Assembly: GCF_900199405.1 (NCBI RefSeq)
Contig: NZ_LT963430.1
Span: 3,357,674 to 3,421,673 of the forward strand
Length of the DNA stretch: 64,000 nucleotides
Direction of reading: 5' to 3'
Origin: Beduinella massiliensis
GTDB taxonomy: Bacteria > Bacillota > Clostridia > Christensenellales > Aristaeellaceae
Part shown: one piece after another, positions 1 through 7,704 of the stretch
Position numbering within the stretch: the stretch's first letter is position 1
How the letters are laid out: each line of letters starts with the position of its first letter
Program-made: the position numbers and the translations under genes
Notes under the pieces: model-generated
The model's input: only the letters and a program-made list of their open reading frames with translations
Told to the model about the DNA's origin: nothing
The model's database searches: none

Positions 1-1152
1 CGCGACGCATGCGGCCCGCAGGCGTTCCTGCGCGACCAAAAGGCGCTGGACGCCATCGGCCTGGGCAAACAGGCCCGCCCCTTCGGCGGCATCGCCGGGG
101 CGATGAGCACCCTGCGCGCGGGCGGGCTGCTCATGGACCTTTGCGAACAGATGCAGCGCGAGTGCCCGCAGGCCGTGCTGATCGTCGCCTCCGGCCCCGC
201 CGCGCGGCTGTGCGAGGTGGCGCAGCGCTTCGGCGGCATCCGCGCGCTGGGCCTCTCCCCCGCGCCCTACGAGGCGGCCGCGCGCTTTCAGGCGCTGCTT
301 TGCGCAAAGGACGCGCCCGAGGTCGCCTGCGCGGGCACGGAGGGCTTCTCCTGGGCGCTTTCCGTCAAGCAGGACGGCCTCGACAGGCTGGAGGACGTCA
401 AGCAGCGCCTGCTCCTCGACGCCGCGGCCTTCCGCGCCCGCGAAAAGGAGAAACGGGAAAAGGAGCGGCAGCAGGCCAAGGAGCAGGACGATCGTCTCTC
501 CTTTGACGAACTGCTCAAGGCCCCCGCGAAGGAGGAGCGCCCCGACCTGATCTCCGCCCAGTACGTGGACTGGTACGACGCCGTGCCCGCCACGGGCGGG
601 GAGTGGCAGCTCCTTCAGGACACGCCCGAAAGCCCTCGGCTCACGGCGTTCCCCCTGCGCTATGGCGAGGCCGATCAGGAGCTGCGGCTGCGCCATCTGG
701 CGTCGCTCGCCGTGCACGGCCCGCTCAAGGAAGAGGGCCGTGCCGCCTTTGAGGCGATGCTGCAATCGGGCGGCCCCCTGCGGCCCATCCGGCTCGTCCA
801 CGCGCTCAGCGGCCGCGCGGGCGCGCTGGCCGTGCCGGGGCTGATCCGTCCCAGCGACGGCTCGATTCCCTGCGTGGCGGACGGCCGCTTCATCCAGGTG
901 CCCGCCGTCGTATCCGAGAGCGACGTCTTCACGGAGCCCCTGCCGCCCTTCCCCATGGCGCTGGAGGAGCTGCTGGATCGGGTGACCGAGGCGAACCTGC
1001 TGTACGCACAGGCGGCGGCCTGCGGCGACCGCGTGGCGCTGCGCGAGGCGCTGGAGGCCGACCCCGCGACGGACGGCATCGACCTGCTCTACGCGCTGGA
1101 CACGGTGGACGACCTGATAGAGCAAAGCAAAGACGTGCTCACGCGGTTCTGA
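1..1152 (+). CDS. Glycoside hydrolase family 4-like protein, degenerate (5' end outside window)
   Basis: The frame is open from base 1, so the start lies upstream. The C-terminal third (about 820-1150) follows the GH4 pattern: an 'IPN'-like region, the VPAVV strand, then an 'EPLPPFP' segment and helices. GH4 enzymes (MelA/AglA/LicH type) use NAD+ and Mn2+ held by a Cys in a 'GLCH'-like motif and a His in a 'G-N-H' motif. Here the corresponding positions read GLSP (250-261) and GTEGFSW (334-354), and the 'NYTNP'-like loop reads VASGP (184-198). The sugar and metal site therefore looks lost. Lys/Glu-rich residues around 430-490 form a charged linker. It could be a pseudoenzyme with a binding or regulatory role, or a decayed gene, although the frame is intact. 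Family assignment is by eye, so moderate confidence. Confidence 0.6.
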   Translation, partial: RDACGPQAFLRDQKALDAIGLGKQARPFGGIAGAMSTLRAGGLLMDLCEQMQRECPQAVLIVASGPAARLCEVAQRFGGIRALGLSPAPYEAAARFQALLCAKDAPEVACAGTEGFSWALSVKQDGLDRLEDVKQRLLLDAAAFRAREKEKREKERQQAKEQDDRLSFDELLKAPAKEERPDLISAQYVDWYDAVPATGGEWQLLQDTPESPRLTAFPLRYGEADQELRLRHLASLAVHGPLKEEGRAAFEAMLQSGGPLRPIRLVHALSGRAGALAVPGLIRPSDGSIPCVADGRFIQVPAVVSESDVFTEPLPPFPMALEELLDRVTEANLLYAQAAACGDRVALREALEADPATDGIDLLYALDTVDDLIEQSKDVLTRF

Positions 1153-1179
1153 CGGCCGCGCGCTGCACCTGTGAAGCAT

Positions 1180-1267
1180 GTGAAGGCTGTGCAGGCCGCT
1201 TCTATAATACCTTTTTCCTCTATACACTCCCAGTAGGTCAGCCTTCACAGCTTTCACAGCCTTCACA
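1180..1267. repeat. Inverted and tandem 9-bp repeats around a promoter
   Basis: GTGAAGGCTGTG (1180-1191) is an exact inverted copy of CACAGCCTTCAC (1255-1266). The right side is three tandem 9-mers, GC(C/T)TTCACA, at 1241-1249, 1250-1258 and 1259-1267. A TATAAT box at 1202-1207 lies between the arms, upstream of the methyltransferase gene. This could be a regulator-binding array or an mRNA hairpin in the leader. Confidence 0.6.
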
Positions 1268-1286
1268 CATTTGAAAGGAGCCATCC

Positions 1287-2159
1287 ATGTACTTAGCATC
1301 GAACTGGCAGGATTACGAGGTGCTCGACTGCGGCGGAGGCGAGAAGCTGGAGCGCTGGCAGGACGTGATCCTGCGCCGCCCCGACCCGCAGGCCATCTGG
1401 CCTCAGCAGGACCCGGCGCTGTGGGATAAAGCCGACGCCTGGTATCACCGCAGCGAGCGCGGCGGCGGCGAGTGGGAATTTTTCAAGCGCCTGCCCGAGC
1501 GCTGGACCGTCCGCTACGGCGACCTTTCCTTCTACGTGCGGCCCACGGGCTTCAAGCACACGGGCCTCTTCCCGGAGCAGGCCGTCAACTGGGACTGGAT
1601 GCGCGGCCTCGTGTCCGGGGCCGTCCGCGCGGGCCGCACGCCCCGCGTGCTCAACCTCTTCGCCTACACCGGCGGGGCGACGATGGCCTGCGCCGCGGCG
1701 GGCGCGCAGGTCTGCCACGTGGACGCGGCGAAGGGCATGATGCAGTGGGCGAGGGAAAACCGCGCGCTGTGCGGCATCCCGGAGGATCGCACGCGCTGGA
1801 TCATCGACGACGCGCTCAAGTTCGTGCAGCGCGAAAAGCGGCGCGGCAGCCTGTACGACGGCATCCTCATGGATCCGCCCAGCTACGGGCGCGGGCCCGG
1901 CGGCGAGGTCTGGAAGCTGGAAAACGAGCTGTACGGCCTGGTCGCGGCCTGCGCGGAGGCGCTGTCGGACGACCCGCTGTTCTTCCTCATCAACAGCTAC
2001 ACCACAGGCCTGCAGGCCTCCGTGCTCAAGAACATGATCGACATGACCGTGGGCAAGCGCCATGGCGGCGTCAGCGCGGCGGACGAGATCGGCCTGCCCG
2101 TGACGGCGGGCGGCGTCCTTCCCTGCGGCGCATCCGGCAGGTGGCAGCGCCATGACTGA
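1287..2159 (+). CDS. Class I SAM-dependent methyltransferase, RlmI/RlmK-like
   Basis: 290 residues. It has a Rossmann methyltransferase core: motif I LNLFAYTGG (about 124-132) binds S-adenosylmethionine, an acidic residue (VDAAKG) follows at the end of the next strand, and motif IV is DPPSYGRG (about 196-203). The layout matches the Methyltrans_SAM / RlmI-like family that modifies 23S rRNA cytosine C5, but this version has no N-terminal PUA domain, so the substrate is uncertain. AAAGGAG lies just upstream of the ATG. The stop overlaps the start of the pseudouridine synthase gene by 8 bp (ATGACTGA), indicating translational coupling and a shared rRNA/tRNA-modification role. Confidence 0.85.
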   Translation: MYLASNWQDYEVLDCGGGEKLERWQDVILRRPDPQAIWPQQDPALWDKADAWYHRSERGGGEWEFFKRLPERWTVRYGDLSFYVRPTGFKHTGLFPEQAVNWDWMRGLVSGAVRAGRTPRVLNLFAYTGGATMACAAAGAQVCHVDAAKGMMQWARENRALCGIPEDRTRWIIDDALKFVQREKRRGSLYDGILMDPPSYGRGPGGEVWKLENELYGLVAACAEALSDDPLFFLINSYTTGLQASVLKNMIDMTVGKRHGGVSAADEIGLPVTAGGVLPCGASGRWQRHD

Positions 2160-2868
2160 TTTTCGCGGCGTCCGGGTCGTCTACGAGGACAACCACCTGC
2201 TCGTCGCCCTAAAGCCCCCGAACATGCCGACCCAGGCGGACGACAGCGGCGACGCGGACCTCCTCTCCACCATGAAGGACTACGTGAAGCAGGCCTATCA
2301 AAAGCCGGGGGCCGTCTACCTGGGGCTCGTGCACCGGCTGGACCGGCCCGTCGGCGGGCTCGTGGTGCTCGCGCGCACGTCCAAGGCGGCGGCGCGGCTC
2401 AGCGAGCAGGTGCGGAAAAAGACCCTTTCGCGCGGCTACCTGGCCGTCGCGCAGGGGCGGGCGCAGGCGCGGGCGGAGCTTTGCGATTGGCTGCTCAAGG
2501 ACGGCGCGCGCAACACCGTCCGCGTTGTGGCGGGGGGCACGGCGGGCGCGAAGGACGCGCGGCTGCGCTACTACGCCTGCGGGGAACGGGACGGCCTTTC
2601 GCTCGTGCGCGTGCGCCTCTACACCGGGCGCTCGCACCAGATACGCGTGCAGATGCAGCACGCGGGGCTCCCGCTCTGGGGCGACGCGCGCTACGGCGGC
2701 GGGCAGCCCGGGGAGCAGATCGCGCTCTGGGGCGCTTTTCTGCACCTGACGCACCCCACGAAGGGCGAGCGGCTGTGCTTCTACGCGCCGCCGCCCGCTC
2801 AGGCGGAGCCCTGGCGGCGCTTTGATCTGCCGGAGACGTTCCCAGAGCTCGAAGAGGAGGACGAATGA
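2152..2868 (+). CDS. RluA-family pseudouridine synthase
   Basis: 238 residues. The catalytic motif HRLDRPVGGL (about 63-72) carries the conserved Asp of RluA/RluD-type enzymes, and a GRSHQIRVQM motif follows near residue 164. The family isomerises uridine to pseudouridine in rRNA or tRNA. There is no N-terminal S4 domain, so it is a short RluA-type protein like several Clostridial paralogues; the RNA target cannot be read from sequence. It overlaps genes on both sides (8 bp and 4 bp) within a three-gene operon. Confidence 0.9.
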   Translation: MTDFRGVRVVYEDNHLLVALKPPNMPTQADDSGDADLLSTMKDYVKQAYQKPGAVYLGLVHRLDRPVGGLVVLARTSKAAARLSEQVRKKTLSRGYLAVAQGRAQARAELCDWLLKDGARNTVRVVAGGTAGAKDARLRYYACGERDGLSLVRVRLYTGRSHQIRVQMQHAGLPLWGDARYGGGQPGEQIALWGAFLHLTHPTKGERLCFYAPPPAQAEPWRRFDLPETFPELEEEDE

Positions 2869-3200
2869 TGCTCAAAAAACTGCCCTATCGCATGATCGGC
2901 TGCATCGCGGCCTACATCCTGTGTGGCTATCTGCTGCCCGGCATCGCGCACGACGGCTTTGCGACGCTGCTCTTCACCGGCGCGCTCGCGGGCGCGATTG
3001 CGCAGGTGCTGCGCCCGGCGCTCTTGCAGCTTCACCGCCTGCCCGGCAAGTATACGGCCCTGGCGCTCGGCTATCTGGTGGACGTGCTGATCGTGCTGGC
3101 CCTGAGCCGCTTCGTTCCGGGCTTCTACGTCTCCAATCCCCTGTGGGCCCTGTGCATCGCGGCGGTGGAGCTGCTGCTGCGCGGGCTGCCGGTGTTTTAA
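2865..3200 (+). CDS. Small integral membrane protein, unknown function
   Basis: 111 residues with about four predicted membrane segments (about 8-25, 30-50, 63-82 and 88-107) separated by short loops. The size and topology recall the small four-helix membrane proteins often labelled phage-holin-like, but I see no diagnostic motif. The ATG overlaps the upstream stop (ATGA), so it is co-translated with the pseudouridine synthase, and a strong terminator follows 16 bp after the stop. It is more likely a cellular membrane protein than a phage holin, because no phage genes are nearby. Confidence 0.7.
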   Translation: MMLKKLPYRMIGCIAAYILCGYLLPGIAHDGFATLLFTGALAGAIAQVLRPALLQLHRLPGKYTALALGYLVDVLIVLALSRFVPGFYVSNPLWALCIAAVELLLRGLPVF

Positions 3201-3216
3201 AATCTGTCGGCATAAG

Positions 3217-3251
3217 CAAAATGTCGCGACCTGTACGGCCGCGACATTTTG
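3217..3251 (+). terminator. Intrinsic terminator after the methyltransferase operon
   Basis: Perfect 12-bp stem CAAAATGTCGCG (3217-3228) / CGCGACATTTTG (3240-3251) with an 11-nt loop and T-rich bases after it. A-rich bases on the other side let it also serve the minus strand. Confidence 0.85.
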
Positions 3252-3292
3252 TTTATAAAACCCAGTAAAAACGTCTTAAAACAATCATCGCT

Positions 3293-3541
3293 TTATCCAA
3301 TTCTATTTCCCGATTCGAAAATCACAAGAATATTCTTGCTTGAAAGCCAGAGCTCTAATTCATCTTTTATCGAGTCTATTTTATTAGAAGGAATATTAAA
3401 ATCATCTAACCAGACTAAAAGCGTGCTTTCTTTTCTCGGCGCAAATTCTGCGATTGCATCGTATATATTGGTTCCGTCTATTATCTTTAAATCCTGATTA
3501 TACATGAGTGCTGTTTTAAGTTCGAATTTATATCGATACAA
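3293..3541 (-). CDS. Small hypothetical protein in AT-rich patch
   Basis: 82 residues, TTG start; an AGAAAG-like site lies about 12 bases upstream and an in-frame TAA sits just before it, so no longer version exists. The protein is acidic with a plausible alpha/beta pattern (a VWLDDF strand-turn, then a helix and the strand ILVIFES), but I recognise no family. The composition is far more AT-rich than nearby genes, suggesting acquisition. An overlapping plus-strand frame (3249-3497) is an alternative, but it has poorer composition and no ribosome binding site. Confidence 0.45.
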   Translation of the reverse strand: MYRYKFELKTALMYNQDLKIIDGTNIYDAIAEFAPRKESTLLVWLDDFNIPSNKIDSIKDELELWLSSKNILVIFESGNRIG

Positions 3542-3650
3542 AATATTTTCCGCTTTCTTTTAGTCTTACGATAAATTCCGATTTGTATATCATTCAAATT
3601 GCAAGCTTAATATAATCGCCATCTTCATAGTTATATACCCGTTTATTTTT

Positions 3651-4211
3651 TTATCGCTTATAAAAATCCCCGATCTTACCGAGATGTTTTCCGAGCGAAT
3701 GATATTGTCCGGAATAAATCACCGGTTCAAACGGAACTAAGTTAATTTCAAATGTATTCCCCACATCGATGCTTTCATCGATCTGGACATTCTTTATACG
3801 GCAAAAGAACGTATCCGATTCGCCGGTTTTGATGGCCTCCGAAACTTCGCATTCGTATATCCAGCGGCTTGAATCCAACAGCGGCGCATAAACGTATTCA
3901 CTTGCAGTATACGAATAAGAAATATTCCCGTCCCCACGATGCTCGGCGGATGAATTCCCAAAATAATCCACCAGCTCCAGCATGTCCACACTCACCAAAT
4001 TCACGGAAAGCTGTCCGGTTCGCAATATGTTTTGTTTCGTTCGCTTTTTGCCATATATACTGACAACGATCAAATAATTTTCCCCTTCACAGGTAGCGCT
4101 GACCCATGTGATAGGAGCAAAGTTGGGCCGTCCATCCTCATTATACGTACCCACGATAAATGTGGGCTGCACGCACATCGAATAATTTGTGCCTATCGAC
4201 TTTCTCTTCAT
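3651..4211 (-). CDS. Flavin reductase family protein (flavoredoxin-like)
   Basis: 186 residues with a flavin-reductase-like split-barrel: an early PTFIVGTYNEDGRPNFAPIT segment and an SVYGKKRT-type turn, then LSVNL strands typical of FMN-binding DIM6/NTAB domains. Such proteins bind FMN and pass electrons from NAD(P)H or a partner. The start ATG at 4211 follows AAAGGGG. The gene sits in the AT-rich patch, 27 bases downstream of the acetyltransferase stop and in the same direction, so it may be read through from that promoter although its base composition differs. The physiological partner is unknown. Confidence 0.8.
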   Translation of the reverse strand: MKRKSIGTNYSMCVQPTFIVGTYNEDGRPNFAPITWVSATCEGENYLIVVSIYGKKRTKQNILRTGQLSVNLVSVDMLELVDYFGNSSAEHRGDGNISYSYTASEYVYAPLLDSSRWIYECEVSEAIKTGESDTFFCRIKNVQIDESIDVGNTFEINLVPFEPVIYSGQYHSLGKHLGKIGDFYKR

Positions 4212-4238
4212 ATGCGCCCCGGTTTCCCCTTTCTTATT

Positions 4239-5078
4239 TTACGCCTTGAACGCGATCATCGCGTAATCGCACAGCGGGCGGTAGCCGATCTTCTGGTAGA
4301 TCCCGTTGGAGATGGGGTTCGCCAGGTCCGCGAACAGCGCGCAGTAGTCGTTTCCCCGGCGCAGGATCTCCTCGCTGAGCTGCGCGACGGCGGAGGAGGC
4401 GTAGCCGCGTCCCCGAAAGTAGGGCGGGGTATATACGGGCCCCACGCTGCGCCCGTGCGGCATCTGGCGCGTCGTGCCTACGAGGCTGACCGGCTGTCCC
4501 TCCGCCTCCAGCAGGAAAAGATCTCCGCGCACGACCATGGCGCGCTGCGCCTCCGCGTCCAACGGGCCGGGCGTGCCGAAACAGTCGCCCTCGAACGCGC
4601 TCTGCCAGTAGGGCAGGAAGTACAGGTCCCGTTCCGTCGCGGGGCGAAGCGTCCCGGCGCGCGGCACGTCCGCCACCGCGTCCAGCCGGTAGACCCGTTC
4701 CTCCATCTGCACCTGCATGGCGACGCCCGCCGCCTCGGCGTAATGGCGCGCGAACAGCAGGGCGAGCTCCTTTTCCCCGATCACCCCCGGCAGCGGCGCA
4801 TCGTTTGAAAGCGACCGGGCGAGCTCCTCCACGGCCCCGGCGTGCGCCGGCCCGTCCGGCGATACGAGGATCAGATTCTGCGGCGGGGTCCGCAGCGCGA
4901 CCAGCACGTCCCTTTCCGCATCGTCCGTCAGGGTCGCCATGAACCAGTCGGTCTGCTCTTCGCCAAGCCCGCGCTCCAGAATGCCGACCGGCAGGTTGTT
5001 GAGAGCCTCGCGCGCCAGCAGAATAGGCCGCACGCGCTCGTAAAACGCGCGCACGCTTTGAAAGATGGTAAGCCGCAT
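4239..5078 (-). CDS. GNAT-family N-acetyltransferase
   Basis: 279 residues. The C-terminal half carries the acetyl-CoA motif RGRGYASSAV and the following helix, then an 'IYQKIGY' motif, both standard for GNAT. The N-terminal half (about 1-150) resembles the extra domain of two-domain GNAT proteins (GCN5-related FeeM/MarR-less type). I chose the ATG at 5078 over the upstream ATG at 5123, because the latter lies on the -10 box of a good promoter (5122-5149) and so cannot be within the message. GAGGAAA precedes the chosen start by 13 bases. The substrate is unknown. Confidence 0.8.
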   Translation of the reverse strand: MRLTIFQSVRAFYERVRPILLAREALNNLPVGILERGLGEEQTDWFMATLTDDAERDVLVALRTPPQNLILVSPDGPAHAGAVEELARSLSNDAPLPGVIGEKELALLFARHYAEAAGVAMQVQMEERVYRLDAVADVPRAGTLRPATERDLYFLPYWQSAFEGDCFGTPGPLDAEAQRAMVVRGDLFLLEAEGQPVSLVGTTRQMPHGRSVGPVYTPPYFRGRGYASSAVAQLSEEILRRGNDYCALFADLANPISNGIYQKIGYRPLCDYAMIAFKA

Positions 5079-5121
5079 TTTTGCACCCGCTTTCCTCAGA
5101 ATTGCATGGAAGTTATCGTCC

Positions 5122-5149
5122 ATTATAGCGTAGGATTTGAAAATATCAA
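5122..5149 (-). promoter_or_regulatory. Sigma-A promoter of the acetyltransferase gene
   Basis: TTGATA (5149-5144) and TATAAT (5127-5122) with a 16-bp spacer on the minus strand. Transcription should begin near 5115, which decides the start codon of the acetyltransferase. Confidence 0.7.
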
Positions 5150-5269
5150 TCCCTTCCGGCAGTTTTCTTTCGCGGGGGGCGCTTTGCGCACGCCCCGCGT
5201 TTCCCGCGCATAGGGTAATGCGGGAACCCCTGACACATAAATTCGCGCGTATGAAAAGGAGCGCTCATC

Positions 5270-5528
5270 ATGGATAATCGAAATCTGCCCGCTACCCCCG
5301 GCATCGGCCCCGAAGGACTGCCGACGCCCTCCCTGCCGGATCAGCAGCCCGCGACGCCCGGTCCCGGCCCTGAGGGGCTGCCGACGCCCTCCCTGCCCGG
5401 CCCGCCGCAATACGGAAATGGTGCATTCAGCTCCAGGCTGAAACGGCGCCTTCCGCAGCCTCCCGGGTTGAGCAGCAGGCGGCCGTCCGTCTCCTGCTCC
5501 GAATACCGGTGCGAGTGGCCGTAGACCG
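5270..5528 (+). pseudogene. Chimeric remnant: Pro/Gly-repeat N-terminus joined to a phosphoesterase fragment
   Basis: ATG at 5270 follows AAAAGGAGCGCTCATC, a strong ribosome binding site. The first 46 codons are two near-identical 22-residue repeats containing PEGLPTPSLP. Such Pro-rich starts are known to me from Clostridial DUF4397-type surface or spore proteins (inference). At 5429 the gene breaks off abruptly: bases 5429-5528 are identical to 13261-13360, inside the phosphoesterase gene at 13197-13649, here read on the opposite strand. The resulting 84-codon frame ends at 5524. I read this as a truncated gene fused to a duplicated fragment by recombination, not as a working gene. Confidence 0.65.
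5429..5528. repeat. Exact 100-bp repeat, copy 1
   Basis: Identical base for base to 13261-13360 in the same orientation. Flanks differ at both ends (c versus a on the left, a versus c on the right). The identity over 100 bp implies a recent duplication, gene conversion, or a misassembly. Confidence 0.95.
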
Positions 5529-5600
5529 ATGCCTGCGCGCCGGGCGTCCTCTCGCTGACGCGGCGCTTGGCAGTCGCATTCTCCGCTGTGCCGCTCTGCT

Positions 5601-5777
5601 TTACGCGGCGCCATTTTTCGGTTCATCCTGCGCGGCGTCCTTTGCATCCCGAATCTCGCTCTTGAATTCCCGGATGCTCTGCCCTAGCGCCTTGCCGATT
5701 CCGGCAATCTTCCCGCCGCCGAAGATGACAAGCGCCAAAACGAGGATGAGAATCATCTCTGTTGTGCCCAGTCTCAT
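5601..5777 (-). CDS. tatA: Sec-independent translocase subunit TatA
   Basis: 58 residues: a short N-terminus (MRLGTTE), one hydrophobic helix, then the FGGGKI hinge that marks TatA (the usual form is FGxxKLP), an amphipathic helix with GKALGQSIREFK, and a charged tail. TatA forms the variable pore of the twin-arginine pathway together with TatC. GGAGG lies 8 bases before the ATG. It is the last gene of the TRAP operon, 26 bp after dctM. No tatC is visible in the window. The presence of a twin-arginine substrate at the head of the same operon (8752-10029) suggests it serves that enzyme. Confidence 0.88.
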   Translation of the reverse strand: MRLGTTEMILILVLALVIFGGGKIAGIGKALGQSIREFKSEIRDAKDAAQDEPKNGAA

Positions 5778-5803
5778 AAAGCATTCCTCCTTTTCAAACC
5801 GCG

Positions 5804-7102
5804 TCATATGGCTGCTGCGCCGGTCAGCCAGACAAGGCCCATGGAAATCGGCTCGAAATACGTAATGAGGAGCAGGGCTGCTGCCAGCGCGATAATGTAA
5901 GGTACGCAGGCCTTGGATATCTGCTCGAAGCTCAGCCGCCTGCTCATGCCGCACGCGACATACAGACAGTTCCCCACAGGAGGCGTAATCATTCCGATCC
6001 CCAGGTTCACGATCATCACGATTCCGACCAGATAGGGATTGACGCCGACGCTCGTAAGCACCGGGAGAAGAATCGGCGTGAAGAGTGCAATGGCTGAAAC
6101 GGCGTTGAGAAACATGCCGGCAAACAGGAGCAGAATGTTGAAGAGCATCAGAATGACATACTTGTTCGTTGTAATGCTTAGCATAGCCTCCGCCAAAATC
6201 TGCGGAATGTGTCCGCGCGTCAGAACGAAGCCGAAGGTCTGCACACTGCCTAAAATGAGCATAATGGTGCCCGCGCCGACAGCCGTATTCACCAGAATCT
6301 TCGGCAGGTCCTTCCACTTCAACGTCTTGTAAATCCATTTTCCGCAGATGATGCCGTATACGCAGGCAATCGCACCCGACTCGGTCGGCGTAAAAATTCC
6401 GGAGTAAATACCGCCAAGAATAATGAGAGGCATCACGAGCGCCCAGATGCTCTCAAGGAAGGTTCTGACGGCCTCCTTTTTCGTGACCTGCTTTGTGTTC
6501 ACGATGATGTTCGGATTTTTCTTCACGTACAAGTGCGCGTAGATCATCATCATAACCGCCATCAGAATGCCGGGGCCAAAGCCCGTCAAAAACAGCGTCC
6601 CTACAGATACCTCCGCAAGAACGGCATAGGACACCATGCCGACGCTGGGCGGTATGATCTGTCCCAACGTGCCTGCGGCGGCGGCCGTCGCAAGGCTAAA
6701 GTCCTCATCGTACCCGGTTTTCTCCATCTCCGGCGTCATAATGCCGCCGATTGCGGCGGTTGTCGCCGGGGAGGAACCGGAAATTGCGGCAAAGAACGCA
6801 CTGGCGGCGATGGTCACGTATGCCAAGCCTCCCTTGAAGCGGCGAAAAAAGAGGTTGATAAAATCGACCAGCTTTTTGCTCAGTCCCCCATCCCCCATCA
6901 GATTGCCGCACAGAATGAAAAGGGGAATTGCCATGAGCTGATACGAGGTCATTCCCGCAAACATGGTCTGCGCGACGACGACCATATTGACGCGCATACC
7001 CGTCATAACAATCGTGACGACGGCCGCCAGGCCAAGGCAAGCGCCAATCGGCGTGCCGATCAGCAAAAGAATACAGAATGTGCCAAACAGCCAGGGTATC
7101 AT
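5804..7102 (-). CDS. dctM: TRAP transporter large permease (DctM/SiaM family)
   Basis: 432 residues, about 12 hydrophobic segments. It has the family's hallmark loops, such as PLFILCGNLM near the start, the GSSPATTAAIG helix-hairpin region (about 108-118) and IIPPSVGMV around 150. DctM is the ion-coupled transport subunit that moves organic acids (sialate, C4-dicarboxylate or sugar acids) delivered by the DctP binding protein. The ATG abuts the dctQ stop. Full length for the family. The substrate is likely a sugar acid because of the dehydratase in the operon (inference). Confidence 0.95.
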   Translation of the reverse strand: MIPWLFGTFCILLLIGTPIGACLGLAAVVTIVMTGMRVNMVVVAQTMFAGMTSYQLMAIPLFILCGNLMGDGGLSKKLVDFINLFFRRFKGGLAYVTIAASAFFAAISGSSPATTAAIGGIMTPEMEKTGYDEDFSLATAAAAGTLGQIIPPSVGMVSYAVLAEVSVGTLFLTGFGPGILMAVMMMIYAHLYVKKNPNIIVNTKQVTKKEAVRTFLESIWALVMPLIILGGIYSGIFTPTESGAIACVYGIICGKWIYKTLKWKDLPKILVNTAVGAGTIMLILGSVQTFGFVLTRGHIPQILAEAMLSITTNKYVILMLFNILLLFAGMFLNAVSAIALFTPILLPVLTSVGVNPYLVGIVMIVNLGIGMITPPVGNCLYVACGMSRRLSFEQISKACVPYIIALAAALLLITYFEPISMGLVWLTGAAAI

Positions 7103-7642
7103 CTACTCAACCTCCTCCGCGATCTCCGCCGCCGTTTTCTCTCTTCCGTCATTCGTGCTGTCTGCCTTAAAGAACGCCTTTAGCGCCAAATAGAGACTGT
7201 ACACCGTCAGGAGCAACAGCCCCACCATCATGATGATGTAAATAAGACCCATCGGCCATTTAAGTATCGGTGTAAATTGCTCCATTAGCCGCGGAAGCTG
7301 AACTGCGCAATAATAGTTCACCATGCCGTAGAAAATGCCGCACATAAGCCAAGCAAGGCATTTCATCGTGCGTTTGACGACCCCCGGCATTTTGTTTTGA
7401 ATCAGCTCCACACCGATCAGTTTACCGCGGCGCGCCGCAATATAGCTGGCAAACGTCGTACTCCAGAGAAAGCAGTACTGCGAAAGCTCAGTCGTCCAGT
7501 TGACTGTCAGCGCGCTCATACGAGCGACTACCTGAAGCGTGACGCAAAACAGCATCCCGCCCACGGAAACGGCAGCGCCCAGATATGCGAAGCGGTCCAT
7601 ATTCTGAAAGAACCGATCCGCGCCGCTGAAAAATTTGTTCAA
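7103..7642 (-). CDS. dctQ: TRAP transporter small permease (DctQ)
   Basis: 179 residues with four hydrophobic segments, the expected DctQ topology; the family's W/Y-rich conserved centre is seen around LSQYCFLWSTTFASY. I chose the TTG at 7642 because AAGGAGG sits 8 bases upstream; the ATG at 7663 and the further ATG at 7708 lack a ribosome binding site and the latter overlaps dctP and the hairpin at 7670-7692. DctQ joins DctM in the membrane and is needed for assembly of the transporter. Confidence 0.88.
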   Translation of the reverse strand: MNKFFSGADRFFQNMDRFAYLGAAVSVGGMLFCVTLQVVARMSALTVNWTTELSQYCFLWSTTFASYIAARRGKLIGVELIQNKMPGVVKRTMKCLAWLMCGIFYGMVNYYCAVQLPRLMEQFTPILKWPMGLIYIIMMVGLLLLTVYSLYLALKAFFKADSTNDGREKTAAEIAEEVE

Positions 7643-7669
7643 GGTGCCGGCCTCCTTTTTCATGGAATG

Positions 7670-7692
7670 AAGGCCGGGACGAGCCCGGCCTT
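7670..7692 (-). promoter_or_regulatory. Intercistronic hairpin between dctP and dctQ
   Basis: Stem AAGGCCGGG (7670-7678) / CCCGGCCTT (7684-7692) with a 5-nt loop, 13 bases after the dctP stop. It has no clear U-tract, so it likely acts as an mRNA stabiliser or partial terminator that raises binding-protein output over the permeases. Confidence 0.65.
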
Positions 7693-7704
7693 GAGGGAAG
7701 TGGG

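Noticed and set aside
5123..5647. 174-codon minus-strand frame upstream of the acetyltransferase
   Set aside because: It crosses the promoter, the chimeric remnant and the tatA 3' end and has no domain.
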